NCBI GenBank assembly: GCA_045586505.1
Contig: JAZNAL010000003.1
Coordinates: forward strand, 1 to 53,167
Source: Flemingiibacterium sp045586505
Lineage (GTDB): Bacteria > Bacillota > Clostridia > Oscillospirales > CAG-272
DNA length: 53,167 bases
Direction of reading: 5' to 3'
Below the pieces are notes generated by a model. It made no database searches and was not told the origin of the DNA. It was given only the letters and a program-made list of their open reading frames with translations. The position numbers and the translations under genes are program-made. Position 1 is the stretch's first letter; each line of letters opens with the position of its first letter. This document shows, piece by piece, positions 7,444 to 16,557 of this stretch.

Positions 7444-8580
7444 ATGGATAACGAGAACAATGAAATAAATAAGGATACAGGCCCGGAAAAGATACCGCGC
7501 CTGACATTATCCTCTCGTATCGTCTTTCTGTTGGTGATATGTGCTTTTACACTTTTGTGGGCGGTGGGAGCACTGGGGATATTCGGATTTGTGCTTGCGG
7601 TGCTCGCCTCGGCGCTTAATATACTGTGTGCGCTGGATGCCCGTGACTCGAAGGTCGGACTCCTTATACTTCTTGCGGTAAATCTTGTCCCATTTGCGGC
7701 GGTTTTGCTGTATCTGCAGTCGGTAACCTCGGCGCTGAATGCACTCTATCCGCTTATTATGGCGATGGCAGTGTATCTCACGCTCCGCAAGCATATAGGA
7801 CGTGCAGCGTCCGTGTTGGCGGCGGCACTGCCTGCGGCAGTACTTTGGTTCTGCACCTTTGCCGCGGCGGTATATTTGCAGTTCGGCGCGGTCAGCGCAG
7901 ACTCTATCAATTCAATGCTTGATCTCATTCTCGTAGAGCCGATGACCTCATACATCGAGGTGCTGGAAGAGCAGCTGGGTGAGGATGGCGCTGTACTTCT
8001 TAACGCCGTCAATATAGATGAATTGGTTTATTACTGCAAGAGTCTGCTTATCGGAAGCATCACCGCTGTGATGGTAGTGTGGGCATATCTTGTAACACTT
8101 GCCACGCGAATAATAGCCGGAGTGTTTGGCCTTGATGTGCTGCTTCCAACGGGACTTCGAATCGGTATGCTCGTACAGCGCACCGCGAACGGTCCGACGG
8201 TGGAAATATTCCGCGAGACGGTAAAATGGCGGATCGAGCTTGACTCGGTGAGTGCCGGTGTGTATGTAGCCGCGTATTTGATCTCGATGTTGTTTGCCAC
8301 AGACGGGGGCACGCTTATGCCCGCTATTGTGGCGGAAAATCTTATACTCATACTTTCGCCCGGATTCTTATACTGCGGTGCACGTGACGTTGTGCTCGGC
8401 TTTCGCGGAAAGGCATCTATGGGTAAAATAAGCGCGTTTATACTTGCTCCTGCACTCCTCCTGATATTTATCAATCCTACAGCGATAGTTATACTGCTGT
8501 GTGCGCTGGGTGTTATCGTCACCTTCCGCGAGAACGGAGCACGCCGCAGGATGGAAAATAACGGAAAGGAATCGAAATGA
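7444..8580 (+). CDS. DUF2232 (YybS-like) membrane protein
   Basis: This 378-residue polytopic protein has roughly 8-9 hydrophobic segments and a short charged N-terminus (MDNENNEINKDTGPEK). Its position directly before gdpP-rplI-dnaB, together with its length and topology, matches the YybS/DUF2232 family of Bacillota. The conserved C-terminal part includes LVAENLILILSPGFLYCGARDV-like sequence. The biochemical function of the family is not known to me. Its stop overlaps the gdpP start by 4 bp (ATGA), so the two are coupled. The family name comes from context and general features, not a database match. Confidence 0.75.
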   Translation: MDNENNEINKDTGPEKIPRLTLSSRIVFLLVICAFTLLWAVGALGIFGFVLAVLASALNILCALDARDSKVGLLILLAVNLVPFAAVLLYLQSVTSALNALYPLIMAMAVYLTLRKHIGRAASVLAAALPAAVLWFCTFAAAVYLQFGAVSADSINSMLDLILVEPMTSYIEVLEEQLGEDGAVLLNAVNIDELVYYCKSLLIGSITAVMVVWAYLVTLATRIIAGVFGLDVLLPTGLRIGMLVQRTANGPTVEIFRETVKWRIELDSVSAGVYVAAYLISMLFATDGGTLMPAIVAENLILILSPGFLYCGARDVVLGFRGKASMGKISAFILAPALLLIFINPTAIVILLCALGVIVTFRENGARRRMENNGKESK

Positions 8581-10619
8581 GTCCAAAAAACAGACATGAA
8601 AAGAAGCCGCTCGTAATATCGCGGCGAGTGATGATAGTTATAGTGGTTGCGGCGCTGTTCTTCGCGCTCTACGGACTGCTTATGCACTACTCCGATCTTA
8701 ATGCGCTGACAGTTGGCGGCGTACTGCTTATATGCCTGCTTGCGGCGGAGTTTATCGCACTGAAGCTTTACGGATTTTTCAGCTTCCGCATGGCAGATCC
8801 CGACGATGAAAAGATTTCGCCATTGCTTGGAAACATTACGCTTGACTTTATTCTAAAGCTGTATCTTCCCGTGGTCATCTGCGACGAATCGGGTAGGATC
8901 ATCTGGTACAACAACGCTTTCACCGGTGCGGCAAATCCCCGCGAGGTGCTGTATGCGAAGTATATCGACAGCATCGTTGATGTGACGATTGACCGTATTT
9001 TAGCGGACACGACTACGGATCCCGACAATATCGTGGCACCCGACGGCGTTGAAGCTGTGGCGTACGACAGAGTATTCCGCATCAAGGGCTACAAGATCAC
9101 CTCTCAGGGAAAGAATTATGTCATAACTGTCTGGAACGAGCGTACCGAGCTCAAGCAGTTGGCGAAGCGTCTTGCCGACGAGGAGACCATCATCGCGTAT
9201 GTAATGATCGATAACCTTGATGAGCTTATGCAGTTTGTGCAGGAGAAATACCGTGCGGCGGCGGCTCAGGTCGAGGCTATACTAAAGGATTGGGCGGATT
9301 CTGTCGGCGGTATATTGAAGGAATACGAGCGGGATAAGTTTATATTCCTCTTTGAAGCCAGATATCTTGATGAATTTATCGAAAAGAAATTCGACATCCT
9401 TGACCGCATCCGCGAGGTGCGTATCGGCGAGGGAAGTATGCCCGTTACTGTTTCCATCGGCATCTCCCGCGTGAAGGGCACGCTTGCCGATAAGGACCGT
9501 GATGCGCACTCGTCCCTTGATCTGGCGCTCCAGCGCGGCGGTGACCAGGTAGTAGTCAAGAACACCCACAACACCGAGTTTTACGGTGGACGAACCAAGA
9601 CCGTGCAGAAGCGTACCAAGGTGCGAGCAAGAGTTATTGCAAATCAGCTTTCGCTGTGCATGGCAAAGGCAAACAATGTGCTTATTATGGGTCATCGCAA
9701 TCCCGACTACGACTCTATCGGTGCCTGCGTAGGTATCGCACGGCTGGCGATGTTCTGCGGTGTAAAGGCAAATATCGTAATCAACCGCGAGGACCCCAAT
9801 ATCAAGAGCGCCATTGCACGGGTGGCTCCGCTTCCCGAATATACGGATATATTTGTTGACAGCATAACTGGACAGGATATGATCCATTCTGATACACTGC
9901 TGGTAATCGTTGACGTTAACAATCCCGTGCAGTTTGAAGCTCCGGATATTGCCGACAATGTGGGCATGGTGGCTGTCATCGACCATCACAGAAAGACGGG
10001 CGACTTCAAGCGTGAGCCTGCCATTTCCTATATCGAGCCGTCGGCATCGTCGGCTTGCGAGCTGGTGTCGGAGATGCTGGAGCAGGCGCTTCCGATAAGC
10101 GGTCTCCACCGCGAGGAGGCGGATGTGCTTTACGCAGGTATGCTGCTTGATACCAAGCAATTCTCGCGCAACACGGGCGTGCGTACCTTCAGTGCGGCGC
10201 TGTATCTGCGCTCCGAGGGCGCAAATCCCGCCGAGGTACAGTGGTTCTTTAAGTCCGGACTTGAGGACTTCATGAGAGAAGCCAAGTTCTCCATGAATGT
10301 GGTTACCTACCGTCAGATGTTCGCCATCTCCATGAGCGACAGCGACGGCACCCCACAGGATCGCGTGGCGGCGGCAAAGGCGGCGGATAAGCTGTTATCC
10401 GTCAGCGGTGTCATGGCGAGCTTTGCACTGGTGCAGATCGACGACAGCGTGCATATTTCCGCACGTTCCGCAGGCAATATTAACGTTCAGCTCATACTTG
10501 AAAAGATGGGCGGCGGCGGACATTATGAGGCAGCGGGCGCGTTCCTTAAGGATGTTTCAATGGCCTCCGCGCTTACCGCGCTTAAAGAAGCAATAGACGA
10601 TTATATGAAGAAAAATTGA
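8577..10619 (+). CDS. gdpP: Cyclic-di-AMP phosphodiesterase GdpP
   Basis: This 680-residue membrane enzyme hydrolyses c-di-AMP to pApA. Two N-terminal membrane helices (about 15-65) are followed by a PAS-like domain (about 90-185) and a degenerate GGDEF domain (about 195-330, without an intact GGDEF motif). The DHH/DHHA1 phosphodiesterase follows. Its metal-binding motifs are intact: GHRNPDYDS at 372-380, VDVNNP near 445-450, DHH at 469-471, and GGGGHYEAAGA near the C-terminus. The order DUF2232-gdpP-rplI-dnaB matches B. subtilis yybS-yybT-rplI-dnaC. Its stop codon lies inside a 15-bp tandem duplication. Confidence 0.95.
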   Translation: MSPKNRHEKKPLVISRRVMIVIVVAALFFALYGLLMHYSDLNALTVGGVLLICLLAAEFIALKLYGFFSFRMADPDDEKISPLLGNITLDFILKLYLPVVICDESGRIIWYNNAFTGAANPREVLYAKYIDSIVDVTIDRILADTTTDPDNIVAPDGVEAVAYDRVFRIKGYKITSQGKNYVITVWNERTELKQLAKRLADEETIIAYVMIDNLDELMQFVQEKYRAAAAQVEAILKDWADSVGGILKEYERDKFIFLFEARYLDEFIEKKFDILDRIREVRIGEGSMPVTVSIGISRVKGTLADKDRDAHSSLDLALQRGGDQVVVKNTHNTEFYGGRTKTVQKRTKVRARVIANQLSLCMAKANNVLIMGHRNPDYDSIGACVGIARLAMFCGVKANIVINREDPNIKSAIARVAPLPEYTDIFVDSITGQDMIHSDTLLVIVDVNNPVQFEAPDIADNVGMVAVIDHHRKTGDFKREPAISYIEPSASSACELVSEMLEQALPISGLHREEADVLYAGMLLDTKQFSRNTGVRTFSAALYLRSEGANPAEVQWFFKSGLEDFMREAKFSMNVVTYRQMFAISMSDSDGTPQDRVAAAKAADKLLSVSGVMASFALVQIDDSVHISARSAGNINVQLILEKMGGGGHYEAAGAFLKDVSMASALTALKEAIDDYMKKN

Positions 10620-10645
10620 CACCAATATAATTGACACCAATATAA
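10616..10645 (+). repeat. Perfect 15-bp tandem duplication after gdpP
   Basis: TTGACACCAATATAA occurs twice head to tail (10616-10630 and 10631-10645). The first copy contains the gdpP stop codon. It lies in the 70-bp gap before rplI. Each copy contains a TTGACA hexamer, but no well-spaced -10 box follows either. Confidence 0.85.
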
Positions 10646-10689
10646 GGGATAATCCAATTTTATCTACAACCGTGAAGGAGAAAATAAAA

Positions 10690-11139
10690 ATGAAAGTCGT
10701 ATTAACACAGGATGTAAAATCTCAGGGCAAGAAGGGACAGCTTATCAACGTATCCGACGGATATGCGCGCAACTTCCTTCTTCCCAAAGGTCTTGCGATC
10801 ATCGCAGACAATAAAGCGCTCAATGAGATCAAGGGCCGCGAGGCGGCCGAGCAGCACAGAAAAGAGGTGGAGCTTCAGAACGCCAAGGATACCGCGGCAA
10901 AGCTGGAGGCTGCCGTTGTTAAGCTCTCCGGAAAGCCCGGCAAGGACGGCACTCTTTACGGCTCCGTTACCACCAAGGATATCGCCGAAGCACTTGCCGA
11001 GCAGGCTGATATTACTGTTGACAAGCGTAAGATTCTGTTAAACGATCCACTCAAGACCTTTGGTATGCACACCGTTGATGTTAAGCTTCACTCTGAAGTG
11101 GTTGGCAAGATCAACGTGCTCATCAATGAAGAGAAATAA
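10690..11139 (+). CDS. rplI: 50S ribosomal protein L9
   Basis: This 149-residue protein is a full-length bL9. The N-terminal domain (MKVVLTQDVKSQGKKG, GYARNFLLPKGLA) is followed by the long connecting helix and the C-terminal domain (GTLYGSVTTKDIAEAL, PLKTFGMHTVDVKLH). It binds 23S rRNA at the L1 stalk base. ATG 10690 is chosen because AAGGAG lies 9 nt upstream. An in-frame ATG at 10672 would add KEKIK and lacks its own site. dnaB starts 2 bp after the stop. Confidence 0.97.
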   Translation: MKVVLTQDVKSQGKKGQLINVSDGYARNFLLPKGLAIIADNKALNEIKGREAAEQHRKEVELQNAKDTAAKLEAAVVKLSGKPGKDGTLYGSVTTKDIAEALAEQADITVDKRKILLNDPLKTFGMHTVDVKLHSEVVGKINVLINEEK

Positions 11140-11141
11140 TC

Positions 11142-12488
11142 ATGGCTGATAACGTTTTTGCACGCAAGCTACCGTTTTCTCTGGAAGCGGAGCAGTCGGT
11201 GCTCGGTTCGATACTTATTGATCCCGAATGCTTCAACGTCATTGCGGGCATACTGAAAAGCGAGGATTTTTACCTCGATGAACATGTGCAGATATATCTT
11301 GCCATGCAGGATATGTTCATCAAAAACCGCGATATCGATATTGTAACGCTTATCGATACCCTTGTACACCGCGGCGTTTACGATGAAAGTAGTAGCAAAT
11401 CCTACATCAAGCTGATCGCGGATGTTGTGCCGTCGGCGGCGAATGTGGAGGATTATGCGCGCATTGTCAAGGATAAGAGCCTGCTTCGCAGTCTGATCAC
11501 CGCAACTGAGGAAATATCCGACTCAGCTTACAGCGCCGAGGATGAGGTGGCGCATATTCTCGGCAACGCTGAGCAGAAGATCTTCTCCATTGCCGAAGGC
11601 AATGAACAGAAGGGCTTCACCCATATCCGCGAGGTGCTGGTTCAGACCTATGAGCACCTCCATCAGCTTCAGAACAATCGGGCCGAGACCATGGGTACGC
11701 CCACAGGCTTCGGCGACCTTGATAAGGTGCTGGTCGGTATGGGTAAGAGCGATATGATCATCGTGGGCGCACGTCCCGGTGTGGGTAAGACCTCGTTTGT
11801 GCTAAATATTGCCTCAAATGTTGCGAAGGCCTCCAAGAAAGCGGTATGCATATTCTCACTTGAAATGTCGGCACAGCAGCTTGTATCCCGTCTTTTGTCA
11901 AGTGAAGCGTTGGTAGACAGTTATAATATTCGCTCGGGCGAGCTTACCGACGAGGATTGGACGAAGCTTGCACACGCTTCCGCGACTCTGTCGGAATGCG
12001 ATATACTCATAGATGATACTACCGGTATCACCGCAACGAGCATGAAGGCGAAGCTTCGCCGCGTTAAGAATCTCGGCCTTGTAGTCATCGACTACCTGCA
12101 GCTTATGCAGAGTGACCGTAAGATCGATAACCGTGTGCAGGAAGTCAGCGATATCTCGCGAAACTTGAAGCTGCTTGCAAAGGAGCTTATGGTGCCTGTT
12201 ATCTGCTGTGCACAGCTTTCCCGTAATCCCGAATCACGCAAGGGGAACGAAAGGACACCGATGCTCTCCGACCTTCGCGACTCGGGTGCTATCGAGCAGG
12301 ATGCAGATATTATCTTATTCCTTTCCCGCGACTACTATATGACCGACCCCGAAAAGCAAAATGTTGCCGACGTCGTTGTGGCGAAAAACCGTCACGGATC
12401 TACCGGTACCGTGCCCATGGGTTGGTTCGGACAGTATACAAAGTTCACATCTCTCGCGGCAGACGGAACTGCCGAGGCACCGATGTAA
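11142..12488 (+). CDS. dnaB: Replicative DNA helicase DnaB
   Basis: This 448-residue hexameric helicase (DnaC in B. subtilis naming) unwinds the fork. The N-terminal domain is at 1-110 (KLPFSLEAEQSVLGSIL). The RecA-like domain follows with Walker A GARPGVGKT at 209-217, FSLEMSAQQL, Walker B VVIDYLQLM, and SDLRDSGAIEQDAD near the end. It is tightly packed between rplI (2-bp gap) and tilS (one-base TAATG overlap). No intein or insertion is seen. Confidence 0.97.
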   Translation: MADNVFARKLPFSLEAEQSVLGSILIDPECFNVIAGILKSEDFYLDEHVQIYLAMQDMFIKNRDIDIVTLIDTLVHRGVYDESSSKSYIKLIADVVPSAANVEDYARIVKDKSLLRSLITATEEISDSAYSAEDEVAHILGNAEQKIFSIAEGNEQKGFTHIREVLVQTYEHLHQLQNNRAETMGTPTGFGDLDKVLVGMGKSDMIIVGARPGVGKTSFVLNIASNVAKASKKAVCIFSLEMSAQQLVSRLLSSEALVDSYNIRSGELTDEDWTKLAHASATLSECDILIDDTTGITATSMKAKLRRVKNLGLVVIDYLQLMQSDRKIDNRVQEVSDISRNLKLLAKELMVPVICCAQLSRNPESRKGNERTPMLSDLRDSGAIEQDADIILFLSRDYYMTDPEKQNVADVVVAKNRHGSTGTVPMGWFGQYTKFTSLAADGTAEAPM

Positions 12489-13906
12489 TGAAACGTGAGA
12501 CTCAATTTTATAAATCAGTGCTCGAAGCTATAGACGGGTATTCTATGCTTGAAGGTGAGCGCGGGGTGCTTGTGGGCTATTCGGGCGGCGCGGATTCTTC
12601 AGCACTTCTTCGGTTACTGAAGGTGATCTGCGATGAGCGCGGCATATATCTGCACGCCATGCATATCCATCACGGCATTCGAGGTGAAGAAGCCGATCGC
12701 GATGCGGATTTTTGCGAGCGTGAATGCAAGCGTCTCGGCGTGGATTTTACCGCTTGGCGTGTCGATGTCCCCGAACTTGCCCGTGAGAGCGGGAGAGGGC
12801 TTGAGGAGACGGCACGGGACTGCAGATATGCGGCGTTTGTGCAAAAAATTCGGTCAGATGCACGGCTTTCCTGTATCGCAACGGCACACAATGCCGATGA
12901 CAACGCGGAGACTGTAATATTCAATCTTGCCCGCGGAAGTGGTACCGGCGGACTTCGGGGCATCCCTCCGATTCGCACGGAATCGGGTATCCGCATAATA
13001 AGACCGCTTATTCGTGTGGAAAAATGCGACATCGTGGGATATTGCGATGAAAACGGCATAGAATATATATTTGACAGCACAAACGACGACACTGCGTATA
13101 CCCGCAACTATATCCGCCATGAGCTTATGCCCCGTTTTCGCGAGCTGAATCCGTCATTTGCCGATGCTTGCGGACGCCTTGCGTCGAATCTGCGGGCGGA
13201 CGGTGACTATCTTGATCGTGAGGCGGAGCGATTTTTCGCTTTGAACGTCCATGATGGCAAGATCAAGGCTGAGTTATTGGCGGCGGCTCATCGAGCTATT
13301 GCGGTAAGGGTAGTAACGCGTATGTTTGCGGCGTTGAGTTCGCGTACACTTGAGCGAGTGCATATTGATTCTGTGCTTACGCTTGCAAAAAATGCACGGG
13401 ATGGAGCGAGTCTGTCGCTTGTGGGGAAAATCAGGGCAAAATGTGAGCAGGGGATGCTGTTTTTTACATCAGCTCCCGAAACGCCTGCCGATGAGTTTTT
13501 TTGTGAGCTCCATTACGGTGTAAATCGCTTTGAAAATCCCGATTTTGCTATTTTTATGGCAAAAGACGGGGACACGGATGCGGATTTACAAAAAGATAAC
13601 GAAACCCTACAAAATATTTACAAATTATCAATACTCACGAAGGTAAATTCTGATAAAATAGAAAATGTATTGTTTGCGCGCTCACGTCGCGAGGGGGACG
13701 CTTATGTTTTCGGCGGTATGACGCGAAAGTTAAAGAAGCTGTACAATGATCGCGGGATTGGAGTAAAGCGTCGCCGTGAAATCCCGATTATTTGTGACAG
13801 CTGTGGCATCGTATGGGTGCCGGGATTCCCTGCGGCGGACAGAGTAAAGTCTGATGACGGAGGAATACGGCTGGTATATTACTATAACGGAGAAGAAAAT
13901 GAATAA
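12488..13906 (+). CDS. tilS: tRNA(Ile)-lysidine synthetase TilS
   Basis: This 472-residue enzyme attaches lysine to C34 of the tRNA-Ile that reads AUA. The PP-loop motif YSGGADSSALL lies at about residues 34-44. It is followed by MHIHHGIRGEEAD, TAHNADDNAET and the FDSTNDDTAYTRNYIRH region. A C-terminal TilS domain follows (RSRREGDAYVFGG, KLKKLYNDRGI, IVWVPGF). ATG 12488 overlaps the dnaB stop by one base and is chosen over upstream in-frame starts that lie inside dnaB. hpt starts 8 bp before its stop, so the dnaB-tilS-hpt junctions are all coupled. Confidence 0.95.
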   Translation: MKRETQFYKSVLEAIDGYSMLEGERGVLVGYSGGADSSALLRLLKVICDERGIYLHAMHIHHGIRGEEADRDADFCERECKRLGVDFTAWRVDVPELARESGRGLEETARDCRYAAFVQKIRSDARLSCIATAHNADDNAETVIFNLARGSGTGGLRGIPPIRTESGIRIIRPLIRVEKCDIVGYCDENGIEYIFDSTNDDTAYTRNYIRHELMPRFRELNPSFADACGRLASNLRADGDYLDREAERFFALNVHDGKIKAELLAAAHRAIAVRVVTRMFAALSSRTLERVHIDSVLTLAKNARDGASLSLVGKIRAKCEQGMLFFTSAPETPADEFFCELHYGVNRFENPDFAIFMAKDGDTDADLQKDNETLQNIYKLSILTKVNSDKIENVLFARSRREGDAYVFGGMTRKLKKLYNDRGIGVKRRREIPIICDSCGIVWVPGFPAADRVKSDDGGIRLVYYYNGEENE

Positions 13907-14441
13907 CGACATTAAAAGCATACTCATTGGCGAAGAGGAATGCCAGGATATCGTATCGCGTATTGCTGACAAGATCAGCGAAGATTACAGGGGCAGACGT
14001 CTGCTGCTTGTCTGCATTCTGAAGGGCTCAGTGGTATTCATGGGCGATCTCATGAAGAAGATTCACATTCCCGTGGAGATCGACTTTATGAAGGTCTCCT
14101 CCTACGGACGCTCCTCAAAATCCAGCGGTACCGTAAATATCCTGCTGGATCTTTATCGCTCGGATCTTCCCGAGACCGATATCCTTATCGTTGAGGACAT
14201 CATCGACAGCGGCAGAACACTGTCTTATCTGGTTGAGTATCTGAAGCTCAAGGGGGCGCGTAGTGTAAAGACCGTGACAATGCTCGACAAGCCCTCACGC
14301 CGTGAGGTGGATTTTGTTCCGGACTATCGCGGAAAGGTCATTCCCGACGAGTTTGTTGTCGGATACGGCCTTGACTACGCGGAAAAATACAGAGCATTGC
14401 CTTACATAGGCATTTTGAAGCCCGAGGTTTACGAAGATTAA
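13899..14441 (+). CDS. hpt: Hypoxanthine phosphoribosyltransferase
   Basis: This 180-residue purine-salvage enzyme makes IMP or GMP from free base and PRPP. The PRPP-binding loop is ILIVEDIIDSGRTL (about 97-110), and CILKGSVVFMGDL and DFMKVSSYG are also typical. ATG 13899 lies within the tilS 3' end, with an 8-bp overlap (ATGAATAA), and has GGAGAAG just upstream. The tilS-hpt-ftsH order is common in Bacillota. Confidence 0.96.
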   Translation: MNNDIKSILIGEEECQDIVSRIADKISEDYRGRRLLLVCILKGSVVFMGDLMKKIHIPVEIDFMKVSSYGRSSKSSGTVNILLDLYRSDLPETDILIVEDIIDSGRTLSYLVEYLKLKGARSVKTVTMLDKPSRREVDFVPDYRGKVIPDEFVVGYGLDYAEKYRALPYIGILKPEVYED

Positions 14442-14467
14442 GTAATCGCGGGAGTATCTAATATTTC

Positions 14468-14504
14468 AAGGAGGCCCGATTTTCGGGTCATGGAGTAAGT
14501 AATG
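14468..14504 (+). promoter_or_regulatory. Unusual translation start region of ftsH
   Basis: A full AAGGAGG (14468-14474) is followed by a small hairpin (CCCGA-TTT-TCGGG, 14475-14487). Then comes a two-codon open frame, ATG GAG TAA (14490-14498), and 3 nt later the ftsH ATG at 14502. A second weak site (GGAG, 14492-14495) also precedes ftsH. The strong site is therefore correctly spaced for neither start unless the hairpin folds. Confidence 0.45.
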
Positions 14505-16499
14505 AAATCAAACTACAAAATTCTGATCTTCTACGTCGTGCTGATCGGTGTGATACTTGTGTCCACCGCCATGCTTTTCGGAAATCAGCCAGGCGAAGAG
14601 GTGATCTACAGCGATATCTATGAGGAATTCTATATCGAAAACGTCAAGTCCTTCGAGATAGACAGCCAGAATAAGCTGACGCTGAATACACATAATAATG
14701 AGGTAAAAACCTTCATACTGCGCGACCTTGACCTGTTCTGGGAGCAGTTCGGCGATATGATTGACGCGCAGTTAATAAGCGGCAAGCTCGAGTCCTACAA
14801 TATTGCAGAGCCGCAGACGCTTCCCTGGTGGATAGGTCTGATGCCGTATGTTATTGTGATCGTTCTGTTTGTGGTGTTCTGGTTTGTCATCATGAATCAG
14901 GCATCGGGCGGCAGAGGCGGCAAGATAGCAAACTTCGGTAAGGCACGAGCTAAGCTCGGATCGGACGAAAAGAAAAAGGTGTTTTTCAAGGATGTTGCCG
15001 GTGCGGACGAAGAAAAGGCAGAGCTTCAGGAGGTCGTGGAATTTCTGCGCGATCCCGCAAAGTTTACAAAGCTCGGTGCACATATTCCTCACGGCGTACT
15101 GCTGGTAGGCCCTCCCGGTACAGGTAAGACACTGCTTGCAAAGGCTGTGGCAGGTGAGGCGGGCGTACCGTTCTACTCCATCTCCGGTTCGGATTTCGTT
15201 GAAATGTACGTCGGTGTGGGTGCGTCCCGTGTGCGCGACCTGTTTGACACCGCAAAGAAAAATCCCGCAAGTATCGTATTCATCGATGAAATCGATGCTG
15301 TAGGACGTCACCGCGGCGCAGGTCTCGGCGGCGGACATGATGAACGTGAGCAGACATTAAACCAGCTGCTTGTGGAGATGGACGGCTTCGGTGCAAATGA
15401 GGGTGTTATCGTAATGGCGGCGACCAACCGTCCCGACATCCTTGACCCCGCACTTCTGCGTCCCGGACGCTTTGACCGTCAGATCACCGTAAACTATCCC
15501 GATGTGAAGGGCAGAGAAGAGATTCTGAAGGTTCACGCCAAGAATAAGCCCTTCGAGGATAACGTAGACCTGGGAACGCTTGCAAAGACTACCGTCGGCT
15601 TTACCGGCGCGGATCTTGAAAATCTCCTTAACGAGGCGGCACTCCTTGCGGCTCGTAAAGATAAGACCCTTATCGGCACCGATGAGCTCGAGGAAGCTAC
15701 CATAAAGGTAATTGTTGGCCCCAACAAAAAATCCAAGGTCGTTCACGCCGAGGATAAGCGTATCACCGCTTACCATGAGGCAGGCCACGCTATCGTTATG
15801 AAGAAGCTCCAGCCCAACACCGTGGTGCATCAGATCTCTATCATCCCCGCAGGACGTGCGGCGGGCTATACGCTTCCGCTTCCCATCGAGGATAAGTCCC
15901 ATATGTCAAAGAGCGATATGGAGAATGAGATCGTATCCCTGCTCGGCGGACGCGTAGCGGAAAAGCTGATAATCGGCGACATCTGCACAGGTGCTTCCAA
16001 CGATATTCAGCGCGCTACCAACATCGCACGCAGTATGGTCACACGCTACGGTATGAGTGACGTGCTTGGCCCCATCGTATATGGCTCCGAACATGAAGGC
16101 GAAGAGGTATTCCTCGGACGCGACTTCAATACCTCGAAGAACTATTCCGATGACACTGCGGCACTTATCGACAGCGAAATCAAGCGTATAATCAACGCCG
16201 CTTACGATACCGCTATGAAGATACTTTCCGAGAATGTGGATAAGCTGCATTTTGTTGCCGAGTTCTTAATGAAGAATGAGGTAATGGATGCCGATCAGTT
16301 CAGTGCCGCTATGGAGGGTAACCCCACCATAGAGGAGCTTGAAGAGATGGCAGCTGAGAAGAAACGCAAGAGTCAACGTGAAAATGAAGCTCGTGCAAAG
16401 GTAAATGAGGAAGAACGCGCACGCCGTGAGGCAGAGGAAAAAGAGAAGCGCGATAAGAACGATGACAGAGACGACTTCCCTCCGAGAATGAAAGAATAA
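14502..16499 (+). CDS. ftsH: ATP-dependent zinc metalloprotease FtsH
   Basis: This 665-residue membrane-anchored AAA+ protease degrades misassembled membrane proteins and regulators. It has two membrane helices (about 6-26 and 112-131) flanking a small extracytoplasmic domain. The AAA module carries Walker A GPPGTGKT at 203-210, FIDEIDAVGRHRGAG, and ATNRPDILDPALLRPGRFDRQ. The zinc site HEAGH is at 425-429, with a downstream acidic ligand in the DICTGASNDIQRAT region. The last 50 residues are a highly charged helix (REAEEKEKRDKNDDRDD). A strong terminator follows. Confidence 0.97.
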   Translation: MKSNYKILIFYVVLIGVILVSTAMLFGNQPGEEVIYSDIYEEFYIENVKSFEIDSQNKLTLNTHNNEVKTFILRDLDLFWEQFGDMIDAQLISGKLESYNIAEPQTLPWWIGLMPYVIVIVLFVVFWFVIMNQASGGRGGKIANFGKARAKLGSDEKKKVFFKDVAGADEEKAELQEVVEFLRDPAKFTKLGAHIPHGVLLVGPPGTGKTLLAKAVAGEAGVPFYSISGSDFVEMYVGVGASRVRDLFDTAKKNPASIVFIDEIDAVGRHRGAGLGGGHDEREQTLNQLLVEMDGFGANEGVIVMAATNRPDILDPALLRPGRFDRQITVNYPDVKGREEILKVHAKNKPFEDNVDLGTLAKTTVGFTGADLENLLNEAALLAARKDKTLIGTDELEEATIKVIVGPNKKSKVVHAEDKRITAYHEAGHAIVMKKLQPNTVVHQISIIPAGRAAGYTLPLPIEDKSHMSKSDMENEIVSLLGGRVAEKLIIGDICTGASNDIQRATNIARSMVTRYGMSDVLGPIVYGSEHEGEEVFLGRDFNTSKNYSDDTAALIDSEIKRIINAAYDTAMKILSENVDKLHFVAEFLMKNEVMDADQFSAAMEGNPTIEELEEMAAEKKRKSQRENEARAKVNEEERARREAEEKEKRDKNDDRDDFPPRMKE

Positions 16500-16507
16500 A
16501 CATTTAA

Positions 16508-16538
16508 TCGGCGGGGGATTCCCCCGCCGAAATTTTTA
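16508..16538 (+). terminator. Terminator after ftsH
   Basis: This 10-bp GC-rich stem pairs CGGCGGGGG with its complement around an ATT loop, followed by AAATTTTTATTTT. Confidence 0.8.
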
Positions 16539-16557
16539 TTTTGAAAGGAACATAACT

